Source: an uncultured Saccharospirillaceae bacterium
Lineage (GTDB): Bacteria > Pseudomonadota > Gammaproteobacteria > Pseudomonadales > Oceanobacteraceae
Direction: 5' to 3'
Assembly (NCBI GenBank): GCA_947503895.1
Contig: CANNFT010000004.1
Span: 1 to 64,000, forward strand
DNA: 64,000 nucleotides
Below, in pieces: positions 28,541 through 38,120 of the stretch (the stretch's first letter is position 1; every line of letters starts with the position of its first letter). The position numbers and the translations under genes were made by a program. The notes under the pieces are model-generated. The model was not told the origin of the DNA and did no database searches. It saw only the letters and a program-made list of their open reading frames with translations.

Positions 28541-29356
28541 ATGCCTTTTATGAAGCCAAATAAAATAAGCGCTCGTGGATTACTGATTTTGACGATTATC
28601 AGTTTGTCCGCGTGTGTCACTGCACCGTCACGCTATCAGCAAAGCGTGGATAGCACGCCAGAACCTCTCGAAAACATTGCTCAATTGCCCATGCTAACCC
28701 CAGAACGTGAACCGCTTAGTCGCCGCGGGAATGCGAGCGAGTATGAAGTTTGGGGTAAAACTTACTACGTCCAAAAAGGGATAGAGCAATACAGTGAAGA
28801 AGGCATCGCATCGTGGTACGGTCAGAAATTTCATGGCCATGAAACTTCAAACGGTGAAATATTTGATGTGTATCAGTTCACTGCCGCGCACAAAACGCTG
28901 CCTTTACCGTCTTATGTCAAAGTCACCAATTTGAGAAACCAGCGCAGTTTAATTGTGCGTGTGAATGACCGAGGACCATTTCATGGTGATCGATTAATTG
29001 ACCTCTCTTATGCTGCGGCCGTGAAATTAGGGTTTCAAAGACACGGGACGGCGAACGTTAAAATAGAACTTTTAGCTGCGCCACTCATGCCCGATGATTA
29101 TTTGCACATACAAGTTGAAGCGTTTCGACTCAAGCATTCAGCTGAGCAACTGAAGAATCAACTGCAAAATTGGGTCGCGGCACCTGTGTACATTGCCATG
29201 GCTGACGTTGAGGGGACGGCGTTACATAAGGTTCGAATTGGCCCAGTTGCGCCGGATAAGGTAGAGAGCATTCAAGCAACACTGGAATCTAAGGCCATTA
29301 ATACCGGCATTATCCTGCCAAATTATCCTAAGCCCAAAGCTGCGGAGCATCCTTGA
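28541..29356 (+). CDS. rlpA: Septal ring lytic transglycosylase RlpA, lipoprotein
   Basis: The product of about 271 residues has a lipoprotein signal (LLILTIISLSAC), a double-psi beta-barrel domain with the RlpA signature ASWYGQKFHGHETSNGE and VRVNDRGPFHGDRLIDLS, and a C-terminal SPOR-like domain that in other RlpA proteins binds denuded glycan strands. The start could be ATG 28541 or 28550. RlpA cleaves naked glycan at division sites in pseudomonads. Confidence 0.93.
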   Translation: MPFMKPNKISARGLLILTIISLSACVTAPSRYQQSVDSTPEPLENIAQLPMLTPEREPLSRRGNASEYEVWGKTYYVQKGIEQYSEEGIASWYGQKFHGHETSNGEIFDVYQFTAAHKTLPLPSYVKVTNLRNQRSLIVRVNDRGPFHGDRLIDLSYAAAVKLGFQRHGTANVKIELLAAPLMPDDYLHIQVEAFRLKHSAEQLKNQLQNWVAAPVYIAMADVEGTALHKVRIGPVAPDKVESIQATLESKAINTGIILPNYPKPKAAEHP

Positions 29357-29447
29357 GGCGTGCATTAGATGTTACTAATTTAAGGACGATCTAGATGCTG
29401 TGGGTTTACCCATGGGCCAGCAAATTATTAGGCCGTTTTGACCGCCC

Positions 29448-29475
29448 TTAACAAACACACACGCCGTGTTACAAT
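29448..29475 (+). promoter_or_regulatory. Sigma-70 type promoter upstream of dacA
   Basis: TTAACA (29448-29453) and TACAAT (29470-29475) are separated by 16 bp, each matching consensus at five of six positions. The leader to the dacA ATG would be about 55 bases. Confidence 0.6.
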
Positions 29476-29537
29476 GCGGCACCGAGAGCCAATTTCAGCT
29501 CTTGTTTTTAATCGCTAAATTATAAAAATTGTTGATC

Positions 29538-30680
29538 ATGCGTATTTTATTTATTTTTGTTATTGCCCTGTTTTCCATCAGTGCTTGGGCTGCACCTTCC
29601 ATTATTCCCAAGCCGCCATCCATCGCGGCGAGTTCCTATATTCTCATTGATGCCAACAGTGGCGAAGTCATTGTAGAACACGAAGCTGATACACCGCTGC
29701 CACCCGCCAGCTTAACCAAATTAATGACCAGTTATATCGTGAATCAAGAATTAACCTTCGGCAATATTCAGGCGGATGAGACGGCTCGGGTCAGTACAAA
29801 AGCATGGAAAACCCCAGGTTCCAGAATGTTTATTGATGTGAACTCCAATGTGCCCATTATGGATTTATTAAAAGGGCTAATTATTCAATCCGGCAATGAT
29901 GCAAGCGTTGCACTTGCTGAGCACATTTCAGGGACAGAAGAAGCCTTTGCAGATGTAATGAATCAATACGCTGCAGAGTTGGGCATGAATAAATCCCATT
30001 TTGTGAACTCAACGGGCCTGCCAGCCGCAGGGCATGAAACCACTGCTCGCGACCTGTCGATTTTAGCTCGACGCTTGATATTCGATCACCCTGAGAATTA
30101 CGGGTTATACAAAGAGAAAAAATTTAAATACAACGGCATTGAGCAACCCAATCGAAATAAATTGTTATTTTGGGACCCGAAAGTAGACGGATTAAAAACC
30201 GGTCACACAGAAGAAGCGGGTTATTGTTTAGTGGCGTCATCGAAGCAAGGGGACATGCGTTTAATCTCTGTGGTCATGGGGGCTAAATCGGAGCGTGCTC
30301 GTGCGCGTGAATCGCAGAAACTGCTGACTTATGGATTCCGCTACTTCGAAACGCACAAGCTTTTTGAAGACGAACAAACGTTGCAAACCGCACCGCTATG
30401 GCTGGGTGAAAAGAATGAATTGAATCTAGGCGTGAGAGACGGGGTGTACATCACCATTCCCCGAGGGCAACAGGGCAATCTTGATATTGAATACAGTGTC
30501 GATGAAGTCATCAAAGCACCGATTAGTGAAGGGACTGAGTATGGCCAACTTACGGTTTCTTTAGAGGGAGATTTATTGCTGGAGAAACCTCTTATCGCAA
30601 TGGAAGACATTGAAGAGGCCGGTTTTTTTGCGAGAATCTGGGATTACATCAAGCTATTTTTCTCATCTTTATTTGGCTAG
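29538..30680 (+). CDS. dacA: D-alanyl-D-alanine carboxypeptidase DacA (PBP5/6 type)
   Basis: The enzyme trims the terminal D-Ala from peptidoglycan pentapeptides. The 380-residue product has a signal peptide ending WAAP, SLTK near 58, SGND near 118 and KTGHTEEAG near 220. A C-terminal beta domain is followed by an amphipathic tail (FFARIWDYIKLFFSSLFG) that docks on the periplasmic face of the inner membrane. The ATG at 29538 is preferred over TTG codons just before it. Confidence 0.97.
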   Translation: MRILFIFVIALFSISAWAAPSIIPKPPSIAASSYILIDANSGEVIVEHEADTPLPPASLTKLMTSYIVNQELTFGNIQADETARVSTKAWKTPGSRMFIDVNSNVPIMDLLKGLIIQSGNDASVALAEHISGTEEAFADVMNQYAAELGMNKSHFVNSTGLPAAGHETTARDLSILARRLIFDHPENYGLYKEKKFKYNGIEQPNRNKLLFWDPKVDGLKTGHTEEAGYCLVASSKQGDMRLISVVMGAKSERARARESQKLLTYGFRYFETHKLFEDEQTLQTAPLWLGEKNELNLGVRDGVYITIPRGQQGNLDIEYSVDEVIKAPISEGTEYGQLTVSLEGDLLLEKPLIAMEDIEEAGFFARIWDYIKLFFSSLFG

Positions 30681-30897
30681 ATAGTCGTCAGTCCTAGCTG
30701 GACGGGCCGGTCGGTCGTCCAGCAAATAACGTCTTAACAGATTGTTGAAATACGACAGCAATACTGCTCCAATAAGACTGAATGAGTCCTTTCACTGGGC
30801 GGCGGCGCTTGAAACTTGTGCCATCCACAACCATATTGAGAACTGACCCGATATTCATAGCGCTCGGAAATGAGTGCAAATAACCATAGACGTACCC

Positions 30898-31173
30898 ATG
30901 GCCAAGAAAACAGAAGCCCCCAAAATTGAGTTCCCCTGCCCGAATTACCCCGTGAAAGTGTTGGGTGAATCCGCACCGGACTATCAAGAATTTGTTGTAG
31001 ATATCATGCGTGTTCACGCGCCAGACTTTGACCTTGAGCGCATTCGAATTAATGAGAGCAGCAACGGTCGATTCACGTCCATTACGTTTTATATCACTGC
31101 TACCAGCCAGCAACAGCTTGAAGCGTTGCATCAAGATTTCATTCGGCACGATCGTATTAAGATGGTGATGTAA
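30898..31173 (+). CDS. ybeD: YbeD family regulator-like protein (DUF493)
   Basis: This is a small ferredoxin-like fold protein of about 91 residues with [20 protein letters not shown] and [20 protein letters not shown]. The family sits between dacA and lipB in most gammaproteobacteria; an ACT-like regulatory role is suggested but unproven. No ribosome-binding site is visible, and a longer start at 30874 is possible. Its stop overlaps the lipB ATG. Confidence 0.92.
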   Translation: MAKKTEAPKIEFPCPNYPVKVLGESAPDYQEFVVDIMRVHAPDFDLERIRINESSNGRFTSITFYITATSQQQLEALHQDFIRHDRIKMVM

Positions 31174-31817
31174 TGACCGTTGGGGTTCGATATTTGAAGG
31201 ATGGCTGGTCCTATGAGCCTGTTTGGCAGGCAATGCACGCATTAACCGATCATCGCACCTCAGAAACCCAAGATGAAATTTGGGTGTTGCAACATTCTCC
31301 CGTTTTTACTCAAGGTCAGGCCGGCAAACCTGAACACGTCTTGTTTGCTGGTGACATACCAGTGGTTCAGTCGGATCGAGGTGGTCAGGTGACCTATCAC
31401 GGTCCAGGACAGCTAGTGGCCTATATTATGTCAGATTTACGTCGATTGAATATTGGTCCTCGCGAGCTTGTCACACGCATTGAACAGTCGCTGGTGGATT
31501 TGTTAGCCAGCTACGATATTCAGGCTTACCCAAAAGCGGACGCACCGGGTGTCTATGTTAACGACAGCAAGATCGCTTCATTGGGATTGCGTATCCGTAA
31601 AGGCTATAGCTTTCATGGTCTTGCGCTGAATGTTGATATGGATCTTGAGCCCTTTCAGCGCATTAACCCTTGCGGTTATGCCGGTATGGCCATGACACAA
31701 ATGGCTGACTTTGTACCCAAAGTCGATATAGAATCGGTCGGCCATCAGTTGATCGATCAAATAATAGCCAGCATGTCTTACCCAGGCATGATTGAACTAG
31801 GTGATAAGTTGCCATGA
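31173..31817 (+). CDS. lipB: Octanoyl-[acyl-carrier-protein]:protein N-octanoyltransferase LipB
   Basis: LipB moves octanoyl groups from ACP to lipoyl domains. The 214-residue product has [19 protein letters not shown], the lysine region [11 protein letters not shown] and the catalytic Cys in [13 protein letters not shown]. It overlaps ybeD by one base and lipA by four, consistent with coupled translation. Confidence 0.97.
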   Translation: MTVGVRYLKDGWSYEPVWQAMHALTDHRTSETQDEIWVLQHSPVFTQGQAGKPEHVLFAGDIPVVQSDRGGQVTYHGPGQLVAYIMSDLRRLNIGPRELVTRIEQSLVDLLASYDIQAYPKADAPGVYVNDSKIASLGLRIRKGYSFHGLALNVDMDLEPFQRINPCGYAGMAMTQMADFVPKVDIESVGHQLIDQIIASMSYPGMIELGDKLP

Positions 31818-32785
31818 GCACACAAGAGTCCAACGCCAAGCCTAAAGTGGTTCAAGGTGAAAAGAAGCGCGGAGCAGACAAGGTTGCCCGTATACCCATA
31901 AAAGTGATCCCGACTGAAACAATGCCCCGCAAGCCGGATTGGATCCGAGTACGTATTCCTGCCAGTTCGAAGATCAACGAGGTGAAAAGCAAGCTTCGTA
32001 AACACAAACTACACACTGTCTGTGAAGAAGCGAGTTGTCCGAACTTGGGTGAATGTTTCGGTGGCGGAACCGCGACATTCATGATCATGGGAGACATCTG
32101 TACACGTCGATGCCCGTTTTGTGATGTTGGACATGGGCGTCCCAACCCATTGGCTGAGAATGAGCCTCGTGAGCTCGCGGAAGCCATTGCTGATATGGGC
32201 CTGAAATACGTGGTGATTACCTCCGTGGATCGAGACGATTTACGAGATGGCGGAGCACAGCATTTTGCGCAGTGCATCAGTGAAAGTCGGCGCTTGAGTC
32301 CAAATCTCGATATTGAAGTGCTGGTGCCGGATTTTCGAGGACGCATGGATATCGCTTTAGATATCCTTCAGCAAACGCCACCAGATGTGTTTAATCACAA
32401 TTTGGAAACGGTGCCGTCATTGTATAAAAAAGTTAGACCTGGATCCGATTATCAATGGTCGCTGGATTTATTGAAGCAATACAAAGCTCGCTGCCCGGAT
32501 GTGCTCACTAAGTCTGGCCTTATGCTGGGTGTTGGAGAGACGAATGAAGAAGTGATCAAGGTGATGGAAGATATGCGTGCCCACGACGTCGATATGATCA
32601 CGCTGGGGCAGTATCTGCAGCCTAGCCGTCATCATTTACCGGTGGAGCGGTTTGTCCACCCAGATGAATTTGAAGAGCTGGGTGAGATCGCGAAAAAAAT
32701 GGGTTTTCATCGCGTTGCCAGTGGCCCTATGGTGCGATCTTCTTATCATGCTGATCAGCAAACCAAAGGTGATACCATTAGCTAA
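31814..32785 (+). CDS. lipA: Lipoyl synthase LipA
   Basis: LipA is a radical-SAM enzyme that inserts two sulfurs into octanoyl chains. The 323-residue product has the auxiliary cluster cysteines C70, C75 and C81 ([12 protein letters not shown]) and the radical-SAM cysteines C96, C100 and C103 (CTRRCPFC). The C-terminal [11 protein letters not shown] is typical. A terminator follows at 32889. Confidence 0.97.
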   Translation: MSTQESNAKPKVVQGEKKRGADKVARIPIKVIPTETMPRKPDWIRVRIPASSKINEVKSKLRKHKLHTVCEEASCPNLGECFGGGTATFMIMGDICTRRCPFCDVGHGRPNPLAENEPRELAEAIADMGLKYVVITSVDRDDLRDGGAQHFAQCISESRRLSPNLDIEVLVPDFRGRMDIALDILQQTPPDVFNHNLETVPSLYKKVRPGSDYQWSLDLLKQYKARCPDVLTKSGLMLGVGETNEEVIKVMEDMRAHDVDMITLGQYLQPSRHHLPVERFVHPDEFEELGEIAKKMGFHRVASGPMVRSSYHADQQTKGDTIS

Positions 32786-32888
32786 TGATGGCTGCTACGG
32801 ATTCCTTGAGCTAAAGTTGATTGGTATTTAATCAATTTTCACAGGATTTGTAGCTATTATGACTAAAGAAAGAAATAATTTTGCCGAC

Positions 32889-32913
32889 AAAGGCCCCATA
32901 TGATGGGCCTTTT
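32889..32913 (+). terminator. Intrinsic terminator after lipA
   Basis: AAAGGCCC (32889-32896) pairs with GGGCCTTT (32905-32912) over an eight-base loop, followed by a short T-run. It closes the series of genes that ends with lipA. Confidence 0.75.
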
Positions 32914-32955
32914 AACGCTATTCGCAATAAATTATCAATATAAACTGTATTAGTT

Positions 32956-32984
32956 TTGGCCTATTGCGTGAAGTTGCGTATAAT
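32956..32984 (+). promoter_or_regulatory. Promoter of the AlgP/H1-like gene
   Basis: A perfect TATAAT at 32979-32984 follows TTGGCC (32956-32961) at 17 bp. The leader to the ATG at 33027 would be about 35 bases. Confidence 0.65.
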
Positions 32985-33026
32985 AGCGCGCCAAACAAAG
33001 ACCCCTCGGGAGAGAGCAACTCATCA

Positions 33027-33968
33027 ATGGCTAAACCTGGTAAGCGTTCACAAGTATCACAGAAACGCCCCTCCTATAAAAAAATCCTCAGACAACAAGA
33101 AAGTAAATCAGAAAATATTGTTGACCAAATAGCGGCTTTAGAAGCATTGCTAGGCGGTGGTGGCTTTGATGCCGCAGAGGAAGTTGTAGAGGAAACTGTT
33201 GAATCCACGGCAATGGAAGACGCTGCACCTACGCTTGATCCTGAAGAGTTGAAGCGCTTGGAAGAAGAGCGTGAAGCTCGTGAAGCTGAGCGTGCAAAAA
33301 TTCGTGCGGAGCGTGAGGAAGAGCGCCGTAAGCTTCAGCAGGAACTGGTAAAACAACAGGAAGAGCGTGAAGCCCGCTATAAGGAAGAGCAGGAAAAACT
33401 TAAGCAGGATTTCCAAAGCAAGAAGGAATTGAAGAAACAAATCGCTGAAGCGAAGAAGGAGCTTAAGCGACTGCAGAACCTGCATAAAATCGGTAAGTTA
33501 GACGAGAAGCAGCAAGCGCGCATGCACGAACTTTCTGAGTTCGTGAAGACAGGTGTTATGCCTGGCGAAGAAGCTCCCGCTAAGACTGAAGAAAAAGCAG
33601 AAGCTAAAAAGCCAGCGGCTAAAAAAGCGACGACTAAGAAGGCCAAAGCAGCTGACTCAAAAGAGACCTCTGAAGAAGTTGTTGAGAAAAAGACAACGGC
33701 TAAGAAGTCTACAGCGAAGAAAGCAGCAGCTAAAAAGACGACGGCTAAAAAGTCGACGGCTAAGAAAACAGCCGCTAAAAAGACCACTGCTAAAAAGTCG
33801 ACCGCAAAGAAGACGGCAGCTAAGTCTACAGCGAAAAAGACCACTGCTAAGAAGTCAACTGCAAAGAAGACGGCAGCTAAGTCTACAGCAAAAAAGACCA
33901 CTGCTAAGAAGTCGACTGCAAAGAAGACGACAGCAAAGAAATCAACTGCTAAGAAAACCAGTAAATAA
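33027..33968 (+). CDS. AlgP/histone H1-like lysine-alanine-rich protein
   Basis: The 313-residue protein has three parts: a basic N-terminus (AKPGKRSQVSQKRPSYKKI), an acidic then strongly charged coiled coil (about residues 70-160, rich in EERE and KKELK), and a C-terminal tail from about residue 200 made of AKK, STAKK and TAAKK repeats. The tail resembles AlgP (AlgR3) and eukaryotic H1 tails, which bind DNA without sequence specificity. The N-terminal half does not look like AlgP, so it may be a different nucleoid or RNA-associated protein. The tail is encoded by tandem DNA repeats and may vary in length between strains. Confidence 0.8.
   Translation: MAKPGKRSQVSQKRPSYKKILRQQESKSENIVDQIAALEALLGGGGFDAAEEVVEETVESTAMEDAAPTLDPEELKRLEEEREAREAERAKIRAEREEERRKLQQELVKQQEEREARYKEEQEKLKQDFQSKKELKKQIAEAKKELKRLQNLHKIGKLDEKQQARMHELSEFVKTGVMPGEEAPAKTEEKAEAKKPAAKKATTKKAKAADSKETSEEVVEKKTTAKKSTAKKAAAKKTTAKKSTAKKTAAKKTTAKKSTAKKTAAKSTAKKTTAKKSTAKKTAAKSTAKKTTAKKSTAKKTTAKKSTAKKTSK
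33783..33953 (+). repeat. 57-bp tandem repeats in the lysine-rich tail
   Basis: Three tandem units of 57 bp (33783-33839, 33840-33896, 33897-33953) encode the 19-residue unit TTAKKSTAKKTAAKSTAKK. The first two are nearly identical and the third is diverged. The number of units could change by slippage or recombination without breaking the frame. Confidence 0.85.
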
Positions 33969-33991
33969 ATTTTTCTGGTGTCAGTTGATAC

Positions 33992-34019
33992 AAAAAAAGC
34001 AGCTTTCGCTGCTTTTTTT
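33992..34019. terminator. Strong bidirectional terminator
   Basis: AAAAAAAGCAGC (33992-34003) pairs perfectly with 34008-34019 across a TTTC tetraloop, giving a seven-T run on the plus strand. It ends the AlgP/H1-like transcript. Confidence 0.92.
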
Positions 34020-34838
34020 GTGCCTGCTGTTTGGTGCGAATCTCCATATCCGCTTCAAGCTATTGTAAAAAGTCGGACGGCGCGGCCATTGGCCAAAACA
34101 CTACGTGGACCACCCTGAACACTCACCGCGCTCGCAGGGCGCTTATCACGACCTACGATGTATAAATATTTTCATCATCACGACTTTTTTAAGCGGGTAT
34201 TTTTGAAGAGCAGGCGGGGCATACGCACAAAAGCAACTGGGCGCCCAGCTGTTTTAACTCAAAACTCTGTAATTTGTAGATACCTGCATAACCGAGCGAA
34301 GCAAGGGCCATCAGGCATTATGCTAGGCTCTTTTTAAATATTGTAGCCATTCAGCACAATTCTCAATCACTATGTATATCACGAAAAATGGTGACAAATT
34401 TAACGTAGCAGTATCGACGAGAAATATAACTGAAACGATCATCATTATGCGGCCTTTCAGACGACCGCCAACTCTATAGGTCGATATTATATAAGGTCGA
34501 AGGGAGGCTGAGCAGCCGCGAAGCGGGGTGTGGGGTGCCAACCCCGCAAGAAAAAAACGGGAGCCGAAAGCCGTTAGATCTATTCTAAAGCTATAAGTAT
34601 CAAAACAGATGTGCTGAACAGTTACTAAATATTTAAACTGTAGGGTAGTAGTGAAACACGGTAAAAGATTTTGGTTGCTAGCCCAAGTAACGTTTGGGCA
34701 GGGCGCGGTGATGTGAGGGGGGCGAATCCTGCACTTTAACGCTGCCGGTTGCTTTAGATGTTTTTGCTTCTGAGGAGTGAAACAGGGAGTAGGTGTAATA
34801 GGGCGATCGTGTATTTACCGAAAGTGACAAGCTGACGA
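34020..34838. other. Gene-free structured region of about 820 bp
   Basis: No credible gene was found on either strand. Structured elements include a 12-bp palindrome CTGGGCGCCCAG (34238-34249) and a cluster of hairpins at about 34505-34575 where GCGGGGT pairs with ACCCCGC and CGG with CCG. The base composition changes sharply across it. It may hold a small RNA or the eroded end of a mobile element; nothing identifies which. Confidence 0.45.
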
Positions 34839-34882
34839 CTCTAAAACCAAGCGGGGTCACTGAATGTCGCTTGGTTTTAGAG
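34839..34882. terminator. Perfect 15-bp hairpin after dsbD
   Basis: CTCTAAAACCAAGCG (34839-34853) pairs with 34868-34882 across a 14-base loop, 18 bp beyond the dsbD stop. There is no free T-run; it is probably a 3'-end stabiliser or weak terminator. Confidence 0.6.
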
Positions 34883-34900
34883 GTGTTATTGTGATCTTTA

Positions 34901-36715
34901 TTACATGCTGACGTGATCAAATTGGTCTAAATGATTCAGGAAATCGGCTTTGCTGATTTCGCCTAAAATCTGAGCATCTTTAATTTCTACACCATTCAAA
35001 CCGTAAAACAGCAGTGCAGGAGGGCCGAATACCCCGTGGTCTTCTAAGTACTTTTTGTGGAAGTCATTAAATTCAGTGATATCAAATTTGACCTTCTCAA
35101 AGGGTTCGAGTGCCTGAATAACCTCAGGGTCAGCAAAAATCGTATTGCTCATGATTTTGCATTCAATGCACCAGTCCGCATACACATCCAAGAAAACGAT
35201 TTTCTGATTCGACTCGGCAGTCTTGAGGTATTCATTTAGCGTTGCTTCGTCCGTGATGGTGGTGAAGATTCCATCCTGAGAGGCAGAAGGTGATGCTGTT
35301 GCTACGTTGTTGGTTGGGGCGTTAGGGTTGCTGGTAAATTGAGGTTGTGTGTTGCCGGAAAGCCCAATGACTTTAGCCATTAATAATATAGAGAATGCAA
35401 AGCCCAGTAATGCTAAGCCCTTGATGACTCGTTGCTTGGTGTTTGTTGCTGGCTCAAAGGCTCCCAGTATGACGGAGTAAACCCCAATTAGGATCACCCA
35501 AGCGGTTAAGTAAATGTCTTCAGGTAGAACGCGACCGAGTATCCATAGTGCAACTGCTAGTAGCAATACACCAAAAAATCCTTTCACTTGATCCATCCAC
35601 ATGCCGGCTTTAGGTAAGAAACTGGCGCCTGTGGTGCCAATAGCAATCAGTGGCAAGCCCATTCCCATGCCGAGCGCGAAGAGTGCAAATCCGCCTAAAG
35701 CTGCGTCGCCGGTGGTGCTAATGTAAACCAGTGCGCCGGCCAGTGGTGCTGAAACGCAGGGGCTGACGACGACTGCGCTGAGTGCACCCATGAGGAAAAC
35801 ACTGATTAAATTACCGCCTTTCTGTTTTTGGTTAAGGCGATCCAATGGATCTTGGATGAATCTCGGTAGGCGTAGCTCGTAAAAACCAAACATGGCCAGT
35901 GCCAGCAACACAAACAGCGCGGCAAATATGCCTAAAACCCAAGGCTGCTGCATGTAAATCTGGATATTGAAGCGTGCTCCCATAATGCCTACTAGCACAC
36001 CTGCCAAAGCGAATGTGATGGCCATGCCCAGCACATAGGCGAGGGACATGGTGAATCCTTTGAGCGGCGTTAAATTCTTTTGCCCGGCAATAACACTGCT
36101 TAAGATTGGCACCATTGGTAGAACGCACGGGGTAAATGTAAGGCCGATCCCAAGTAGCAAGAATGTCGCAATCACCAGTAGGGTGCTGGCGTTTTGTAAG
36201 AAGCTGTTAATGCCAGTGGCGCTGTTTAGATTGTCTTCGGTGGGTGCAGATGTGCTTGAATCTGATGGTGCGCTGGCAGTGGTGGGGGTGATGGGCAGAG
36301 GGGTCTTTTGCGGGGGATAGCAAAGCCCCATTGCTTCGTGACAGCCTTGATATTTGAGCGTTAGCTCAGTGGTGCCGGACTTAAGTTTCGTACGATCAAT
36401 GGCTGTGGTAGCAGATTCATAGAACACGGATACCGAGCCAAAACTAGGGTCCTCAATCACCTCGGGAATGTCTTCGAACTTAAATGCTTCGTATTTAGAT
36501 TTGTCCGGATAGTAGAGCTTGAGCTTGTCTCGATAGAGATAAACGGTGTCGGCAAGTTTCCAGTGGATGAGCAGCTCATCCCCACGCTCTTCAACGGTAT
36601 ATTGGATCGCCTCATTAACGGGAATGGCTTTGGCGCTACCAAAAAGGTCGGCCGAAGCGTTCGAGGAGAAAAAGGTGCCAAACAGCACCAAGAGGCTTAA
36701 AAAGCGTGCAAGCAT
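34901..36715 (-). CDS. dsbD: Thiol:disulfide interchange protein DsbD
   Basis: DsbD carries electrons from cytoplasmic thioredoxin across the inner membrane to periplasmic DsbC and cytochrome c maturation proteins. The 604-residue protein has a signal peptide and an N-terminal Ig-like domain with C125 and C132 (GCHEAMGLC). It then has an eight-helix membrane domain with paired cysteines (TFTPCVLPM and VSPCVSAPL), and a C-terminal thioredoxin-like domain with WCIEC near 515. All six catalytic cysteines are present. Confidence 0.96.
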   Translation of the reverse strand: MLARFLSLLVLFGTFFSSNASADLFGSAKAIPVNEAIQYTVEERGDELLIHWKLADTVYLYRDKLKLYYPDKSKYEAFKFEDIPEVIEDPSFGSVSVFYESATTAIDRTKLKSGTTELTLKYQGCHEAMGLCYPPQKTPLPITPTTASAPSDSSTSAPTEDNLNSATGINSFLQNASTLLVIATFLLLGIGLTFTPCVLPMVPILSSVIAGQKNLTPLKGFTMSLAYVLGMAITFALAGVLVGIMGARFNIQIYMQQPWVLGIFAALFVLLALAMFGFYELRLPRFIQDPLDRLNQKQKGGNLISVFLMGALSAVVVSPCVSAPLAGALVYISTTGDAALGGFALFALGMGMGLPLIAIGTTGASFLPKAGMWMDQVKGFFGVLLLAVALWILGRVLPEDIYLTAWVILIGVYSVILGAFEPATNTKQRVIKGLALLGFAFSILLMAKVIGLSGNTQPQFTSNPNAPTNNVATASPSASQDGIFTTITDEATLNEYLKTAESNQKIVFLDVYADWCIECKIMSNTIFADPEVIQALEPFEKVKFDITEFNDFHKKYLEDHGVFGPPALLFYGLNGVEIKDAQILGEISKADFLNHLDQFDHVSM

Positions 36716-36851
36716 GATCTACAAACCCTGAGTATTTTTTTGCCAGTTTATCGGAGTTGGCTGCCTTATTGTGTGTGCAATTTAACAGCGAACCTGCCGA
36801 TTGACTTCCGTCTTTGTGTATAACTTCTGTATCAGGCTTGTAGACCAAATA

Positions 36852-37820
36852 TTAATGGCTTCGTTCCACAGCGATGTCTGCGAGTGCGCTTAGGGCATCG
36901 CGAGCAGCGGACTCATCGAGCGACTGCAAGCAGTCTTTGGCTGCTTGTGCTTCATCTTTGGCTTTTTGGATGGTGTAGTCGATCGCGCCGCATTGACGAA
37001 CAATGGCAAGTATTTCTTCCAGTTGCTCTGTTCCGCCTTTGCGTATGGCTTGACGAATAAGTTGAGCATCCGCACTGGGTGCATTTTGCATGGCATATAT
37101 CAGCGGTAGGGTGGGCTTGCCTTCGGCTAGGTCATCCCCTACATTTTTGCCTAACTCTTCGGTGGTCCCTAGATAGTCGAGAACATCGTCAATCAGCTGG
37201 AAGGCCATGCCGAGGTGATGGCCAAATTGCTTAAGGGCCGATTCTTGTTCTGTATGAGCGCCTGCTAATAACGCTCCTGCGTGGGAGCTGGCCTCAAATA
37301 GCATCGCGGTTTTGCCTTGTATAACATCCATGTATTGCGCTTCAGAGACATCCGGATTTTTCACATTCATTAACTGTAATACTTCGCCTTGCGCAATGAC
37401 GCAGGTGGCATTCGATAGCACTTCCATGATGCGCATGTTGCCTAGAGAAACCATCATTTGAAAGGCGCGACTGTATAGAAAATCCCCGACGAGCACGCTA
37501 GGAGCATTACCCCATTTCGCATTCGCCGTCGCGCGACCTCGTCTCAGGTCGGAAGTGTCCACCACATCATCGTGAAGTAAGGTCGCTGTGTGCAGGAACT
37601 CAATCGTGGCGGCCAATAAGCTCAGCTCTTTATCTTGATAGTTGAGCGCCTTGGCGCTGAGGAGCACCAGTAATGGACGTAAGCGTTTGCCGCCACTATC
37701 AATAATGTAGTGGCCAATTTTCTCTACCATGGGAACATTGCTGTGCAACTGCTTTAAGATAAGCTCGTTGACCTGCTCAAAGTCCTCGGAGACAACAGAA
37801 TATACGTCTTTAATGTGCAT
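36852..37820 (-). CDS. ispB: Octaprenyl diphosphate synthase IspB
   Basis: IspB makes the ubiquinone side chain by adding isopentenyl units. The 322-residue product from ATG 37820 has both aspartate-rich motifs (LLHDDVVDTSDLRRG and QLIDDVLDYLG) and GGKRLRPLLVLL. An upstream in-frame start at 37877 would add 19 residues that do not look like the family. It is divergent from rplU, the standard gammaproteobacterial arrangement. Confidence 0.96.
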   Translation of the reverse strand: MHIKDVYSVVSEDFEQVNELILKQLHSNVPMVEKIGHYIIDSGGKRLRPLLVLLSAKALNYQDKELSLLAATIEFLHTATLLHDDVVDTSDLRRGRATANAKWGNAPSVLVGDFLYSRAFQMMVSLGNMRIMEVLSNATCVIAQGEVLQLMNVKNPDVSEAQYMDVIQGKTAMLFEASSHAGALLAGAHTEQESALKQFGHHLGMAFQLIDDVLDYLGTTEELGKNVGDDLAEGKPTLPLIYAMQNAPSADAQLIRQAIRKGGTEQLEEILAIVRQCGAIDYTIQKAKDEAQAAKDCLQSLDESAARDALSALADIAVERSH

Positions 37821-38120
37821 TGATGATCGATTCCTCTGCGAGGCCGTTATCCTAATGATGCAAGCCGATTGAAGCAAGGCGGAGCGAGGGCGAATCGAGT
37901 TAAAAGCGGTTGGTAACCCCTCACATTAAGATGAAAAATGGGTGGATTTGGCTGGTTACTATCTATACTTGCGTGGAAGTGCGTGTTGCTATAAAATCTC
38001 GCGCCCGACTTGTCCGACTTACTCCCTACCATAGGGCTCTCTGAATAGGGTCCATAGAAGTAGGTAAATCAAGCAGTAACCAATGCGGCAGGTTCTTAAA
38101 GTTGGAATTGGAGACATACT
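37821..38120. other. Divergent promoter region ispB/rplU
   Basis: The 300-bp interval must hold promoters for ispB (minus) and the L21-L27 genes (plus). TATAAAAT at 37990-37997 is a candidate plus-strand -10 element, but no convincing -35 hexamer is spaced correctly. Confidence 0.4.

Noticed and set aside
33377..33901. Long antisense frame opposite the lysine-rich gene, with a hydrophobic repetitive product
   Set aside because: It is a mirror of the repetitive AAG/GCT codons on the plus strand and has no independent signal.
34323..34541. 72-codon minus-strand frame in the structured intergenic region
   Set aside because: It runs into the hairpin cluster, lacks a ribosome-binding site and resembles nothing known.
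34678..34920. 80-codon minus-strand frame at the dsbD 3' end
   Set aside because: It overlaps the end of dsbD in another frame and spans the 15-bp hairpin; no coding evidence.
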